The notes under the pieces are model-generated. The model worked only from the letters and a program-made list of their open reading frames with translations, was not told the DNA's origin and did no database searches. Source: Aurantiochytrium sp. KH105 (lineage: Eukaryota > Sar > Bigyra > Thraustochytrida > Thraustochytriidae). Taken from it: a DNA stretch of 64,000 nucleotides. The stretch spans positions 1-64,000 of the forward strand of contig BGKB01000149.1 of assembly GCA_003116975.1 (NCBI GenBank), given 5' to 3'. The number at the start of each line of letters is the position of its first letter. Within the stretch, counting starts at the first letter, position 1. A program made the position numbers and the translations under genes. Below, in pieces: positions 1 through 8,473 of this stretch.

Positions 1-391
1 AAGTGCACCCCTAAGTAGATGAGTAAGGGACGGTCGAAGTAGGCGGAATTGAGGGTTCTAGAGGCACTTTCAGTGGGAGATACAACATTCTTTAATAGAA
101 GCACCACGTTCTCAAGGTTCTAAAGTCACTTACAAGTGCCTTTATAAGTTTTCGGGATATAGGGCGCCCCGGGGCGCCCGCGGTCTAACTTTGCAACGAG
201 TTGACTTTGCAGACCAAGACTGCGGCAATCGACGTTTCTCGCCGGTGGGCGAACGGTCAACCAACCGATTCGAAAAAAAAATCAAAGCCGGAGGGGTCTA
301 GGTGCCGATTGGCCTTCGCAAAATCATGTATTTCTCTCGTGGACTCCGTGTTAAAAGATAGCAAGTATTTATCTGCTCTTTCCAGAAATTC
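1..391. other. No gene recognised
   Basis: This is the left edge of the window. I see no protein-like frame, RNA gene or telomeric repeat. It lies downstream of the minus-strand aminotransferase and probably includes its 3' UTR. Confidence 0.5.
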
Positions 392-1666
392 TTACTTGCG
401 ACGAGCCTCCATGAAGGAGCGCAGAACTTCGAGAAGACGGTCAATGTCAGCCTTGGTAGACCACACGTGTGGTGCAACACGGAGGGAATCGCCACGCAGC
501 GAGACAATGATGCGCGCCTCCTTGAGGGTTTGTACGAGACGCGAAAGCTCCTCCGGCGTTGAGTTAGGGATGCGAATTCCAACGATATGCGAAACGTGCG
601 CGTGAGAAGGGGGGCAGACGAGACCGAGTTGGGAGGCCTCGTCGGTCAAATACTCCAGGAGTTGTCGCGTATGCTTCGCGACGAGGCCCTCTTGGAGCCA
701 CTCATACGCCTGTTTTGTCGACGCAAGGGCCATTTCGATCAAGACAAAGTTGGAGCGCTGACCCGCGTCAAAGCGACGCGCGCCGTCGATGTAGTCGCTT
801 TCGCGATTCGCATAGATCCACTCCACGTCATAAGAACCGTCGGCGAGCATACCTCCGTTTTTGCGTGCAAATGCATGGTGTTCAAGAGGATCGCCAACGC
901 AGTGCTGATCTGCAACGTACATGAAGGACAGGCCGAATGGACAGAGGCACCATTTGTAGCTGGCTACAGCGAGGAAATCTGGCTTCACCGCGGCGACGTC
1001 AAAGGGCTCGACACCAATGGACTGCGTGCCGTCGAGGAAGACGAGCGCGCCAACTTCGTGGGCGCGCGCGGTGATCTTGGCCGTATCGATTCTCGATCCG
1101 TCGCACCAATGGCAGGCCACCGGCAGAACCACAAGCTTTGGAGGCTTTTCAGCCTCGAGCGTCTTGAGAACGGCCTGAGTCAGGTCGAGGCCATCGTGGG
1201 TCCCAACAAAGACCACCTCAGCCCCGCGCTCCTCAGCGAGATGCTGCCAGCGAAGCGCATTGCTCTTGTACTGGTCCTTGAGCGCGACAATGGTGTCACC
1301 ATTCTCGAGGGTCGGCCCAACCTGGAGTGCGACAGTAGATGCCGCATAGGCGACCGAGGGCACAATTGCAATGTTACGGGCATGTGCGTTGATAATGCGG
1401 CCAAAGGCTTCTCGAAGGCGCTCGACGGGATCGTTGAAGGACGCAGGAAAAGTCATTTTCCAAGGGTGCTTTTGCACATTCATGCCCTTCTCCGCTGCTT
1501 CCGCGGTGGCCCGGAGCAGGGGAATCATGAACGAGCCATTCAAGTACGCGAGTGGCGTCGTCGTACCACTCTTCTCGTTCTCTTCGTCTTCCTCGTCAAA
1601 GAAGAAGAGCGCTCGCGCCTTTTCCGCGCGAGCGGTGTGCTCGTCCCAGGGAATACTTGACGTCAT
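392..1666 (-). CDS. Class V aminotransferase (cysteine desulfurase/selenocysteine lyase-like fold)
   Basis: A PLP-dependent fold-type I enzyme of 424 residues from the chosen start. FLDGTQSIG (about residues 210-218) holds the Asp that contacts the PLP pyridine nitrogen. SVAYAAS near residue 104 resembles the cofactor phosphate loop. VASYKW carries the Schiff-base Lys at about 238. LPVACHWCDGS lies in the usual substrate/cofactor region. The C-terminal small domain ends in SLRGDSLRVAPHVW, typical of class V enzymes. I chose the Met at 1666 because homology-like sequence begins there. The frame is open up to 1969, and a Met at 1768 would add a basic, possibly organellar, leader. The substrate cannot be told: desulfurase, lyase and kynureninase-like members share these features, and I see no clear desulfurase catalytic-Cys loop. 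Confidence 0.85.
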   Translation of the reverse strand: MTSSIPWDEHTARAEKARALFFFDEEDEENEKSGTTTPLAYLNGSFMIPLLRATAEAAEKGMNVQKHPWKMTFPASFNDPVERLREAFGRIINAHARNIAIVPSVAYAASTVALQVGPTLENGDTIVALKDQYKSNALRWQHLAEERGAEVVFVGTHDGLDLTQAVLKTLEAEKPPKLVVLPVACHWCDGSRIDTAKITARAHEVGALVFLDGTQSIGVEPFDVAAVKPDFLAVASYKWCLCPFGLSFMYVADQHCVGDPLEHHAFARKNGGMLADGSYDVEWIYANRESDYIDGARRFDAGQRSNFVLIEMALASTKQAYEWLQEGLVAKHTRQLLEYLTDEASQLGLVCPPSHAHVSHIVGIRIPNSTPEELSRLVQTLKEARIIVSLRGDSLRVAPHVWSTKADIDRLLEVLRSFMEARRK

Positions 1667-2214
1667 GTTGCTTCTTGGCAGGATGCGATCGCCTTCGGTG
1701 ATGTTCGGGGTTTGCAACGCAGCGGCCCGATGAATTGCTCGCTTATTGCCGGTGGAGAGTAGTAACATTGCATTCTCTTTCTTGAAATGATCGATGATGG
1801 TGGTGCGGAAGCTTTCGAGAACGGCGCAACTCGCTCCACGTAAACATGGGCCGGCCGGACGTGTGCGGGAACGATACTTTTGTACACCACGTTGCGCTTC
1901 TCTCTCAGCTTTTGTCCACGTCGTCCATTGGCACGGGATCGCGACAAAGGAAAGGAAAGGAAAGGTCACGGCGCGAATCGGGGTTGAAGGTAAAGAAAGT
2001 CGACCCTGTCCAACGCCGTCATCGCCTTTAGGCTCGCTGGTGTCTACTGTGTTTTAACCTTTTCATCACCTTTGCCACATTGAAAGGCTCGAGGTGGGGC
2101 GACAGCGGTGTATGCACCCTAGACAGCGTAGTGCGTACGATGTTCGGCTGGAAGACAGCGCGAGCTTCACGGCACCGGCACTCACTTGGGAAAAAAAATC
2201 CAAAAAAATATTCT
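1667..2214. other. Intergenic; no gene recognised
   Basis: This is the 5' side of the aminotransferase followed by the 3' flank of the first tRNA gene. A-runs at about 2191-2210 read as T-runs on the minus strand and fit Pol III termination of the tRNA at 2215..2320. No protein-like frame is seen. Confidence 0.45.
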
Positions 2215-2320
2215 AGCGGGTGGCGGTTTCGATCCGCCGACTTTGGGGTGCCTTTCCGGAATACCCTCACGGGCAAACGGGAATTATGGGCCCCACACTC
2301 TACCTCTGAGCTAACCCGCT
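2215..2320 (-). tRNA. Initiator tRNA-Met (CAU), intron-containing copy 1
   Basis: Read on the minus strand this folds as a full cloverleaf. The 7-bp acceptor AGCGGGU/ACCCGCU starts with A1:U72. The D arm is GCUC..GAGU, the anticodon stem UGGGG/CCCCA encloses loop CCCAUAA, and the T arm GGCGG/CCGCC has loop AUCGAAA. The A54/A60 T-loop, the A1:U72 pair and three G:C pairs next to the anticodon loop are hallmarks of the eukaryotic initiator. A 35-nt intron (2250..2284) interrupts the gene one base 3' of the anticodon, between positions 37 and 38, the canonical nuclear tRNA intron site. The spliced length is 71 nt without CCA. T-runs follow downstream on the minus strand. Confidence 0.93.
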
Positions 2321-2774
2321 CCACCGGCTGTTCCTCGGGGGGTGGTCTGCACGTTTGGTTTGGACACCAATAAGCATCTATCGCCAAAGTCACCCTTGCT
2401 CACCACCTGACTGACCCCGCCAGGATGCCGATACTAGAGTTGACTTGGGATAATAGAGGTACTCTACTGGCTGACTTGAGTGCCACTGTGCGTTACTTTG
2501 TGGTGCTCTGCTTGCTTTGCTCCCCTCTACTTTTCTTTGCCTTACGTGTGGCAAAAAAATTGAGTTTGCAACTGCAACTGCGACTTGGACTACGATTTGC
2601 AAAAAGACAAACTTGATGCGCTTTCTTTCAACCAGGCTTTGATCGATGGTGCCCGCCCCCTTCTAGAAAGAAAAAAAAAGTTTGCAGGCAGCGTTTTTTT
2701 CGAAGAGCTTTGCTCGGTCGATGAGTCGAACCACCCAAAGAGACAAACAATAAAAAAGAACGTTAAAGTCGTTT

Positions 2775-2883
2775 AGCGGGTGGCGGTTTCGATCCGCCGA
2801 CTTTGGGGTACCTTTTCCGAAAATGCCCTCTCGGACAAACTGGAAAGTATGGGCCCCACACTCTACCTCTGAGCTAACCCGCT
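2775..2883 (-). tRNA. Initiator tRNA-Met (CAU), intron-containing copy 2
   Basis: The mature sequence is identical to the other three copies. The intron is 38 nt (2810..2847) at the same 37/38 position. It is recognisably homologous to the intron of copy 1: both share a GTTTG core, a GAGGG core and CGGAAA near the 3' end. Intron ends, length and several bases differ, so the two copies have diverged only inside the intron. Confidence 0.93.
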
Positions 2884-3183
2884 TTCTCGGCAACTCCGCA
2901 CGAGGGTATTGTATACGTCTCGCATCGAGTGGTGGAGAGTCTAAACTCGAAAGAAGAAAGAATGAATCCTCTTCACCGCCGATGAATGCAAAAGGGTCCG
3001 CAGAACAATATAACGACCAATCGCTTTGCTCTTGCCTTGCATCGTGATCCCCAGCGGGTCCTTTGCAGTCCTTCCTTCTGACTCAACACCTTTCTTCAAA
3101 GAAATGAAACCAAAAAAAAACGAGAGCATGTTTGTCGCAAGCTTGAACGTGAATCTCTTCAGTCGCGAAAATGGGAAAAAATT

Positions 3184-3232
3184 AAAAAATCAGGAGCTCG
3201 AGCGGAACTCGAACTCCTGATCCTATCTTAGT
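3184..3232 (-). other. tRNA 3'-flank element with hairpin and B-box-like core
   Basis: Immediately 3' of tRNA copy 3 (minus strand) the sequence contains TCAGGAG ... CTCCTGA arms enclosing GTTCGAGTTCC, which is close to a Pol III B-box, and then a T-run. The first half (AGGATCAGGAGTTCGA) recurs after copy 4 at about 3564-3580. It could be a degenerate T-arm of a duplicated tRNA or a trailer hairpin. No function is assigned. Confidence 0.4.
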
Positions 3233-3303
3233 AGCGGGTGGCGGTTTCGATCCGCCGACTTTGGGGTTATGGGCCCCACACTCTACCTCTGAGCTAACCC
3301 GCT
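3233..3303 (-). tRNA. Initiator tRNA-Met (CAU), intronless copy 3
   Basis: A 71-nt uninterrupted cloverleaf with the same mature sequence as the two intron-bearing copies. The A-box (TAGCTCAGAGG) and a B-box region with the initiator A54 type are present. On the minus strand a short hairpin-forming element lies just downstream, followed by T-runs at about 3176-3190. Confidence 0.95.
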
Positions 3304-3588
3304 TTCCGATGGAATGTCACAGCGCCATGGTTGGTTTTGGCTCTTGGTGTGACTTTCTGCTCATGCCAGACGCCTCGTCTGTCGCGCGCCAGCTGCTCGC
3401 TCATCCAGTGGCCAAGCACAGCAAAAAGAAAAGCAAGCCAGAAGCCGCGTGAAGACGATGTCGTACACGTGGCTATGGTCGCTGTCGAGAGCCACACAAA
3501 TTTTGCAGCGTTTAAGCAAAAAAAAAAAAGAGGAAAAAAATAAACCAGTTGCTGAAGGCGCGCTTCGAACTCCTGATCCTTTCTTTGT

Positions 3589-3659
3589 AGCGGGTGGCGG
3601 TTTCGATCCGCCGACTTTGGGGTTATGGGCCCCACACTCTACCTCTGAGCTAACCCGCT
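3589..3659 (-). tRNA. Initiator tRNA-Met (CAU), intronless copy 4
   Basis: A 71-nt uninterrupted cloverleaf identical to copy 3. Its minus-strand 3' flank starts with the same short element (AGGATCAGGAGTTCGA) found after copy 3 and then diverges before a T-run. This fits a local tandem duplication of the gene with some flank. Confidence 0.95.
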
Positions 3660-3763
3660 TTCCGGTTGGACGTCAATGCGCCTCGGACACATATATAGCA
3701 TGATCTGTATATTCGAGCACGAGGACGATCTTCTGAGCAGCAGAGCGAGTCTAATAATAAACG

Positions 3764-4624
3764 ATGCGCGCAAGATGGCGGGGTCGCATGGCGCTGGCCG
3801 TGGCTGTGGTCGTGGCGATTGGCACGGCGGCCACGAGAGGGTCGGGCGCGATGGAGACGTGCACGAAGAGCCCGAGAATTCTCTTTGCAGAACCTTGCGA
3901 ACAAATCGACCAAGATGAGGAAGCGAGGATAGAACATGCAGGCACGCCGCCAAGACGGGTGCCACAGAAGTGCAGGGAAGCGTTCTCACGCTTTGGAGAG
4001 ATCGAGATTTTCGAAGATGAACAAGAATTCGTGGACGACACTTTTAATGGCAAGGGCTCGCATTATGCGTACACGGCGGCAGACATTGCTGCGTACGGCA
4101 AAGAGGCCGAGACGCTTGAACCTGTCGTCGCAGCTCTGCTGGCCGAGAATAAGCGCCTTGTCACCAAGGTCGCCGTCTTTGGTTCGCAAAAGCCAGTCAT
4201 TGAGGGTCTGTTGCTAAGCTTAGGAGCGACCAAGATCGTCACGGTCGAGTACAATGCCCTGACGCTAGACCATCCACGAATACGCACTGTGCAGGGCAAT
4301 CGCTTACCTGAAGATGTGGGCCGCGTAAGACTAGCTGTGCTCGTCGATGCCTTGCAACATGATGGACTTGGAAGATACGGGGATCCGGTGTGTCCAGACG
4401 CTGACCTGCTCACCATGGATCATGTTCTGCAGCGAGCCTCATACGCGCTCGTCAGCGTGCCGACAGGTCGCGATGCCGTCGTGTGGAACGCGCATCGCAT
4501 CTATGGGGAGCACCGTCTTCCGCTCTTGCTCCAAGGTTGGGAAGTACAGACAAGCCGGGCGTTCACCTCGCCCATACTCAATCGAACGGTTTTCCTGCTG
4601 CGTAAGCCATCACCAACGTTGTGA
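3764..4624 (+). CDS. DUF268 family protein with N-terminal signal/anchor
   Basis: A 286-residue protein. Residues 9-27 form a hydrophobic segment after three Arg, reading as a signal peptide or membrane anchor. The remainder matches the DUF268 pattern: FGSQKPVIEGLLLSLGA followed by VTVEYN (about 143-168), VDALQHDGLGRYGDPVCPD (about 195-213) and WNAHRIYGEHRLPLLLQGWE near the C-terminus. DUF268 proteins have no established function. The glycine-rich segment before VTVEYN is reminiscent of a Rossmann/methyltransferase fold, but that is inference. The length suggests the domain is essentially the whole protein. A lumenal or secreted location is inferred from the leader. Confidence 0.8.
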   Translation: MRARWRGRMALAVAVVVAIGTAATRGSGAMETCTKSPRILFAEPCEQIDQDEEARIEHAGTPPRRVPQKCREAFSRFGEIEIFEDEQEFVDDTFNGKGSHYAYTAADIAAYGKEAETLEPVVAALLAENKRLVTKVAVFGSQKPVIEGLLLSLGATKIVTVEYNALTLDHPRIRTVQGNRLPEDVGRVRLAVLVDALQHDGLGRYGDPVCPDADLLTMDHVLQRASYALVSVPTGRDAVVWNAHRIYGEHRLPLLLQGWEVQTSRAFTSPILNRTVFLLRKPSPTL

Positions 4625-4874
4625 GATTAACATCTTGAACTCGCCCTCGTCTCGTTTCTTGACAAGTTTAGGCAGGCCTCTGGGTTGGTGGGGGCAGCAA
4701 GCTACTACATGAACAATGCACAAGGTACCTTACTATGCGTCGAGTTTGCTTTGCTTCTTATTGTTTCTTGGATTAGAAGAATGTGGCAAATCTTGATCAT
4801 CTTACGTTTTTTTTTCTTATTTCGTTTGATTTGAGATGTTGTCGTTGATGTCAGCACGTGAACTGCCGCTAAGA

Positions 4875-6095
4875 TCAAACATTGCCCTCGTAGTCAGAGT
4901 CGATCTCATCGTCGTCGTCTCCAGCGAGCTGCACATAGTTGCTTGGGAACACTCCCCGCGAGCCATTAGCAAGAACACCTTCCCACCATCCATCCTCCTC
5001 CTGCTTGGTGACTGTAATGACGTCTCCAACGTTAAGGGCCAGCTCATCAGGATTTTGCGGGGCATAGGCGTACATGGCTGTGGCCTGTGGACCCGTGGGC
5101 TTGGGCGGAGGAGGCGGACGTGCCGCCTGCGATCCCATGCTCGAAGGCGCAGGAGGCGGGGGAGGGCGCGCCTGTCCAGACGCCACACCTGCTGAAGGGG
5201 GCGGGGGAGGGGGCGCAGACGCCGTCGATGTTCCCATAGACGGCGGCGGCGGAGGCGGGGGAGGAGGCGCAGCAGACCCCGAGCTCGATTCTGCAGTGTG
5301 ATAGCTCTCGTTTGTTCCCAATCGCGAGGCAGAGCCCGCGGAATTGCTCTCGGCCTCGCCCAAGGTGCGCGAACTGAGCTTCGTCATCTTGTCGTCGCGA
5401 AGGGCGTCCACCTTGTCATCTTTACGATCATTGAATTTTTTCCACTCTGTCCCGAGATCGATATTTTCCAGCGTGGATTGGTCGACGCCATCGCAAATCG
5501 AGTTGCACTTTTGGAAAAACTGCACTGTACTCCTTTTGAAAACTGCCATCTCCGGCTTGGCAAGCCCGACGCCACCCGAGTTTGAGTCAGCTTCCATCAA
5601 GAATTCGAAGCTGCCGTCAATTCCCGCGAAAAGGTACGCGTGCGCGTGGACAGCCTCTTCGTGTTCGCGCGTGGCTTTTTCGGATAGGGCGGGGTCATCT
5701 TTCTTTTGCGCCTCGTCTGCTTTGCGTTTGAGACGGTTCATGATCAGTCGCTTCTCGTCGAGGTCTGCGCATTCTTTCTTCAGCTTGTCGATGAGCTTGA
5801 TCTTTTGCTGGATCGACTCAATCGCCTCCTTGCAGATCTTGAGAGAGTTTTCAGGTCCAAGTTCGTCGGAAATTTCTTTGCCGAGCCTCTCGAGATCTGC
5901 GTCACCATCTTTGGCAAGCTCGGCCATGTTGGATGCTGCGCTGCTCATCTTTTCCGCGCCGTCCATCCAAGCCTTGATTGTCTTTTCGCATTTCTTCAGG
6001 CCATCGCGCATCGCGAGGCATTCCTTCTTCTTGGGCTTAAAATCAGCGGGCTCCTTGTCGCCACCGCCGATAAGCCTCTGTTTGAGCAGGTACAT
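4875..6095 (-). CDS. BAR-like helical domain plus C-terminal SH3 protein
   Basis: A 406-residue protein. The N-terminal ~215 residues are long charged helices (KKCEKTIKAWMDGAEKM ... HEEAVHAHAYLFAGIDGSF), resembling BAR/F-BAR membrane-curvature domains. A Ser-rich linker and proline tracts (PPPPPPPPP and similar, about 275-335) follow. Residues ~340-393 form a clear SH3 domain: AMYAYAPQNPDELALNVGD is the ALYDY-type start, then EEDGWWEGV and GVFPSNYV. The tail is acidic. Family knowledge suggests an endocytic or actin adaptor like endophilin/amphiphysin. The polyproline region could bind profilin or SH3 domains, its own included. BAR assignment from sequence alone is moderate; SH3 is strong. 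Confidence 0.8.
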   Translation of the reverse strand: MYLLKQRLIGGGDKEPADFKPKKKECLAMRDGLKKCEKTIKAWMDGAEKMSSAASNMAELAKDGDADLERLGKEISDELGPENSLKICKEAIESIQQKIKLIDKLKKECADLDEKRLIMNRLKRKADEAQKKDDPALSEKATREHEEAVHAHAYLFAGIDGSFEFLMEADSNSGGVGLAKPEMAVFKRSTVQFFQKCNSICDGVDQSTLENIDLGTEWKKFNDRKDDKVDALRDDKMTKLSSRTLGEAESNSAGSASRLGTNESYHTAESSSGSAAPPPPPPPPPSMGTSTASAPPPPPPSAGVASGQARPPPPPAPSSMGSQAARPPPPPKPTGPQATAMYAYAPQNPDELALNVGDVITVTKQEEDGWWEGVLANGSRGVFPSNYVQLAGDDDDEIDSDYEGNV

Positions 6096-6646
6096 CCTGG
6101 CTGGAATGTGCTCTGTCGAGCTGCGCTATGCTGCGTCCCCTCGCTCTGCCTTGCGCTGCGCTACGCGGCTGCCCAGGCGTCCGCAAACGAGGCGAAGCTC
6201 TTACGCGCGGATGAACGACCGACCCGACCCCAATCGAGGTTGACAAGTCGTGCGCACCGTCAGGTGCCACGCAAACACGCGTGCGCGCGCACCCGCTCGC
6301 TCGCACGCCCTCGCGCGCTCTCTCGCTCGCACGTACGCACGCACAGACGCAACGATTCTGCGTCGATCCGTGATGTGGATCCTATCGAGGGAGAATTGGT
6401 ACCACTAGGATTCTGGTTGTCCGTCTTCATCGCTCGCTCTGCAAATCATCGTCTCCATGGTGGGTGACGAGAGCGATGAAACTGTTGGATGTTGGGGGAA
6501 ACGTGATGCCTCACGTCAAGAGAGCTTCATAGGGAGTGACAAGAACGCAAAAGCAGAAACAAACAATCGGGTGAGAGAGAAAAAAGTAAGAGTGTTAGGT
6601 ATACCCTGCAAGGTGCTAGGTCTATTCTTGCTCAAAGACGATAGTC
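6096..6646. other. Intergenic; no gene recognised
   Basis: The 5' flank of the SH3 gene and 3' flank of the coiled-coil gene. It holds GC-rich low-complexity sequence with CGCTCGCACG-type runs at about 6290-6345. No conserved frame is seen. Confidence 0.45.
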
Positions 6647-7858
6647 TTACGCAGAAGAAGAAGAAGAAGAAGAAGGAGGAGGAGGAGGAGAAGGAGAAGG
6701 AGGCATGGGGAGTGAGCCCGTAGCATGATCCTTGATGAGGAGGGGAGACTTGTTGCTCATGAGCTCCAGAACAACAGAGACATGCTTGGACAAGTCTTTC
6801 TGATCTGGTCCGAGACCACGGCTGATGCGATCGGCGATCCACTTACTGGTGGCACCTTGGTTGTTGTTTTGATACTTGAAGACGCTCGCATAGCCAGCGC
6901 CGCCAGGCGCGAGACCATTGCGCGCGATGATATCGCTCAAAAGCTTTCCCATAGGCCCAGGCTTGTTTAAGCCGACTCTAGCATCCTTCTTCAGCTGTTC
7001 CTTCTCGTGACGCTCAAGGAAAATGTCGGTGGTATCGTTGATGAAAGCCTTCACAGCGTTCGTCGCAAAGCGATTGTACTGGGACTCTCTGATCTGCCAT
7101 GCCGCGTGCGACTCGAGTAGGAAATTTTCCATGTCGCGCTGCTTTGCCGCGTGCACTTCGTGAAGCTCCTCGAAGTCAGTGGACTTGTCGGCAATCGCAG
7201 CGTTGAGACCGGCAATCTTCTTGTTGCAGCGAGCAATTTCCTCGTTCTTCTCTGCGACGAGACTCTTCTCAGTCATGAGTTTCTTTTCGAGCTGGTCGAT
7301 CCTGGATTTGTACTCTTTCATCTCGCGTGAGGAACCCCGGTTGCCTGTCTCGTCGTTGATCGACATTTGATCCATCTTGGACTGGAGAGCCTTTTTCTTT
7401 CTCGTGAGATTGTTTTCGAGGCTCTCGACCCGAGATTGGTGACTCGCACGAGATTCGTTTGCTGAGTTGAGCTGTGCTGTGAGAGTGGACCGTTCTCCCT
7501 GAAGCTTGGCAAATTCACGCAGGGTCTCCTTCCTGATCCGCAAGGTGTTTTCGCGCATCTCCAGCAGCAACCTTTGATGTTCATCGGCTACTGCCTCCAT
7601 CTTGTCCTGAATTTCGTCCTGGTTCCTGAAGTTCTGCGGCAGCTTGGTCTTCTTGTACGCCCGCTCGACTCTTTCTCGATCACTGTTCGTTGCTTTTGGC
7701 ATGGCCTTCATGACCTCTCCGGTGAGATCGAAGCCTTCTCCGACGGTGCTGGCCGAAGCCACTTCATCGTCCTCATTTCTCGCGCTGCCACGATAACGTC
7801 CTCCTGTCGGGTCCTTCCCCAAGGCGGTCCTGGCAGAGCGCTTGCCCGTGGGCGCCAT
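6647..7858 (-). CDS. Coiled-coil protein of unknown function
   Basis: A 403-residue protein. Residues ~75-240 are heptad-like and charged (for example RIDQLEKKLMTEKSLVAEK), predicting a long coiled coil. Residues ~245-350 look globular (AWQIRESQYNRFATNAVKAF; GPMGKLLSDIIARNG). The C-terminus is PSPSPPPPPSSSSSSSA, whose Ser codons come from a (GAA)n-type microsatellite at about 6655-6700, so its length probably varies. I recognise no named domain. Start: first Met, followed by a basic, low-complexity N-terminus. Confidence 0.7.
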   Translation of the reverse strand: MAPTGKRSARTALGKDPTGGRYRGSARNEDDEVASASTVGEGFDLTGEVMKAMPKATNSDRERVERAYKKTKLPQNFRNQDEIQDKMEAVADEHQRLLLEMRENTLRIRKETLREFAKLQGERSTLTAQLNSANESRASHQSRVESLENNLTRKKKALQSKMDQMSINDETGNRGSSREMKEYKSRIDQLEKKLMTEKSLVAEKNEEIARCNKKIAGLNAAIADKSTDFEELHEVHAAKQRDMENFLLESHAAWQIRESQYNRFATNAVKAFINDTTDIFLERHEKEQLKKDARVGLNKPGPMGKLLSDIIARNGLAPGGAGYASVFKYQNNNQGATSKWIADRISRGLGPDQKDLSKHVSVVLELMSNKSPLLIKDHATGSLPMPPSPSPPPPPSSSSSSSA

Positions 7859-8473
7859 GCTGCTGCTTCCGGTCTTGCTAGCTCTTGGTTGCTGGTCTCG
7901 CTTCTCGTCTCCTTTCTCCTCTTCTTCTTCTTCTCCTCGGGCGTTGCGGGTTTGCTTCGCTGCCTGCGCGGCCTCTGTCGCCGCTCGCGCCCGCGAACTG
8001 CCTTCTCAGCCGCGCTCTCGCGGCGCTCTCGCGGCGCTCTCACGTTTTCCCATTTCGTGTCACAGCTCGATGGCGGGGCGCTCTCAAACTCGCAATCGCT
8101 CTCGTTTCTGCAGAGGTCGTCTGTTCGCTCTCGCCTCTCGCTCTCGCGCTAGCGTGGCTGGCTGGGCTCAGGCCCGCGCCGCTCCCGCGCCGACGCCAGC
8201 GCCAAGGCCTCCCTCCTGCCGCCTGGCACCGTCGCGGCTTGCTCGGGGTGGCTGTCGTCGTCGTGGTCGCGGTTTGGCGAAGAAGAACTCGGGCCGAGCT
8301 TGCTTGGCGAGGCCAGGCCTGCAGACCGCTATACCAGGCAAGGCCGCGGCCCAGGACGGCGCAGCGTCTCGCTCGCGCGAAGTCCGCGCCTGCGCTTGCG
8401 CTTGCGTTGGCGCAGGCAGCCTGCAGCAGAGCGCTCGAGCAAGGTGGTCACGGCGGGAGCGCAGGTCCACGAG
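7859..8473. other. Divergent intergenic region
   Basis: GC-rich spacer between two divergently transcribed genes (6647..7858 minus and 8474..9562 plus), so it probably holds both promoters. Open frames here are Arg/Ala/Ser-rich and look like composition artefacts. Confidence 0.5.

Noticed and set aside
587..1660. A 357-codon plus-strand open frame opposite the aminotransferase
   Set aside because: It is the antisense shadow of a well-supported PLP enzyme and shows no domain of its own.
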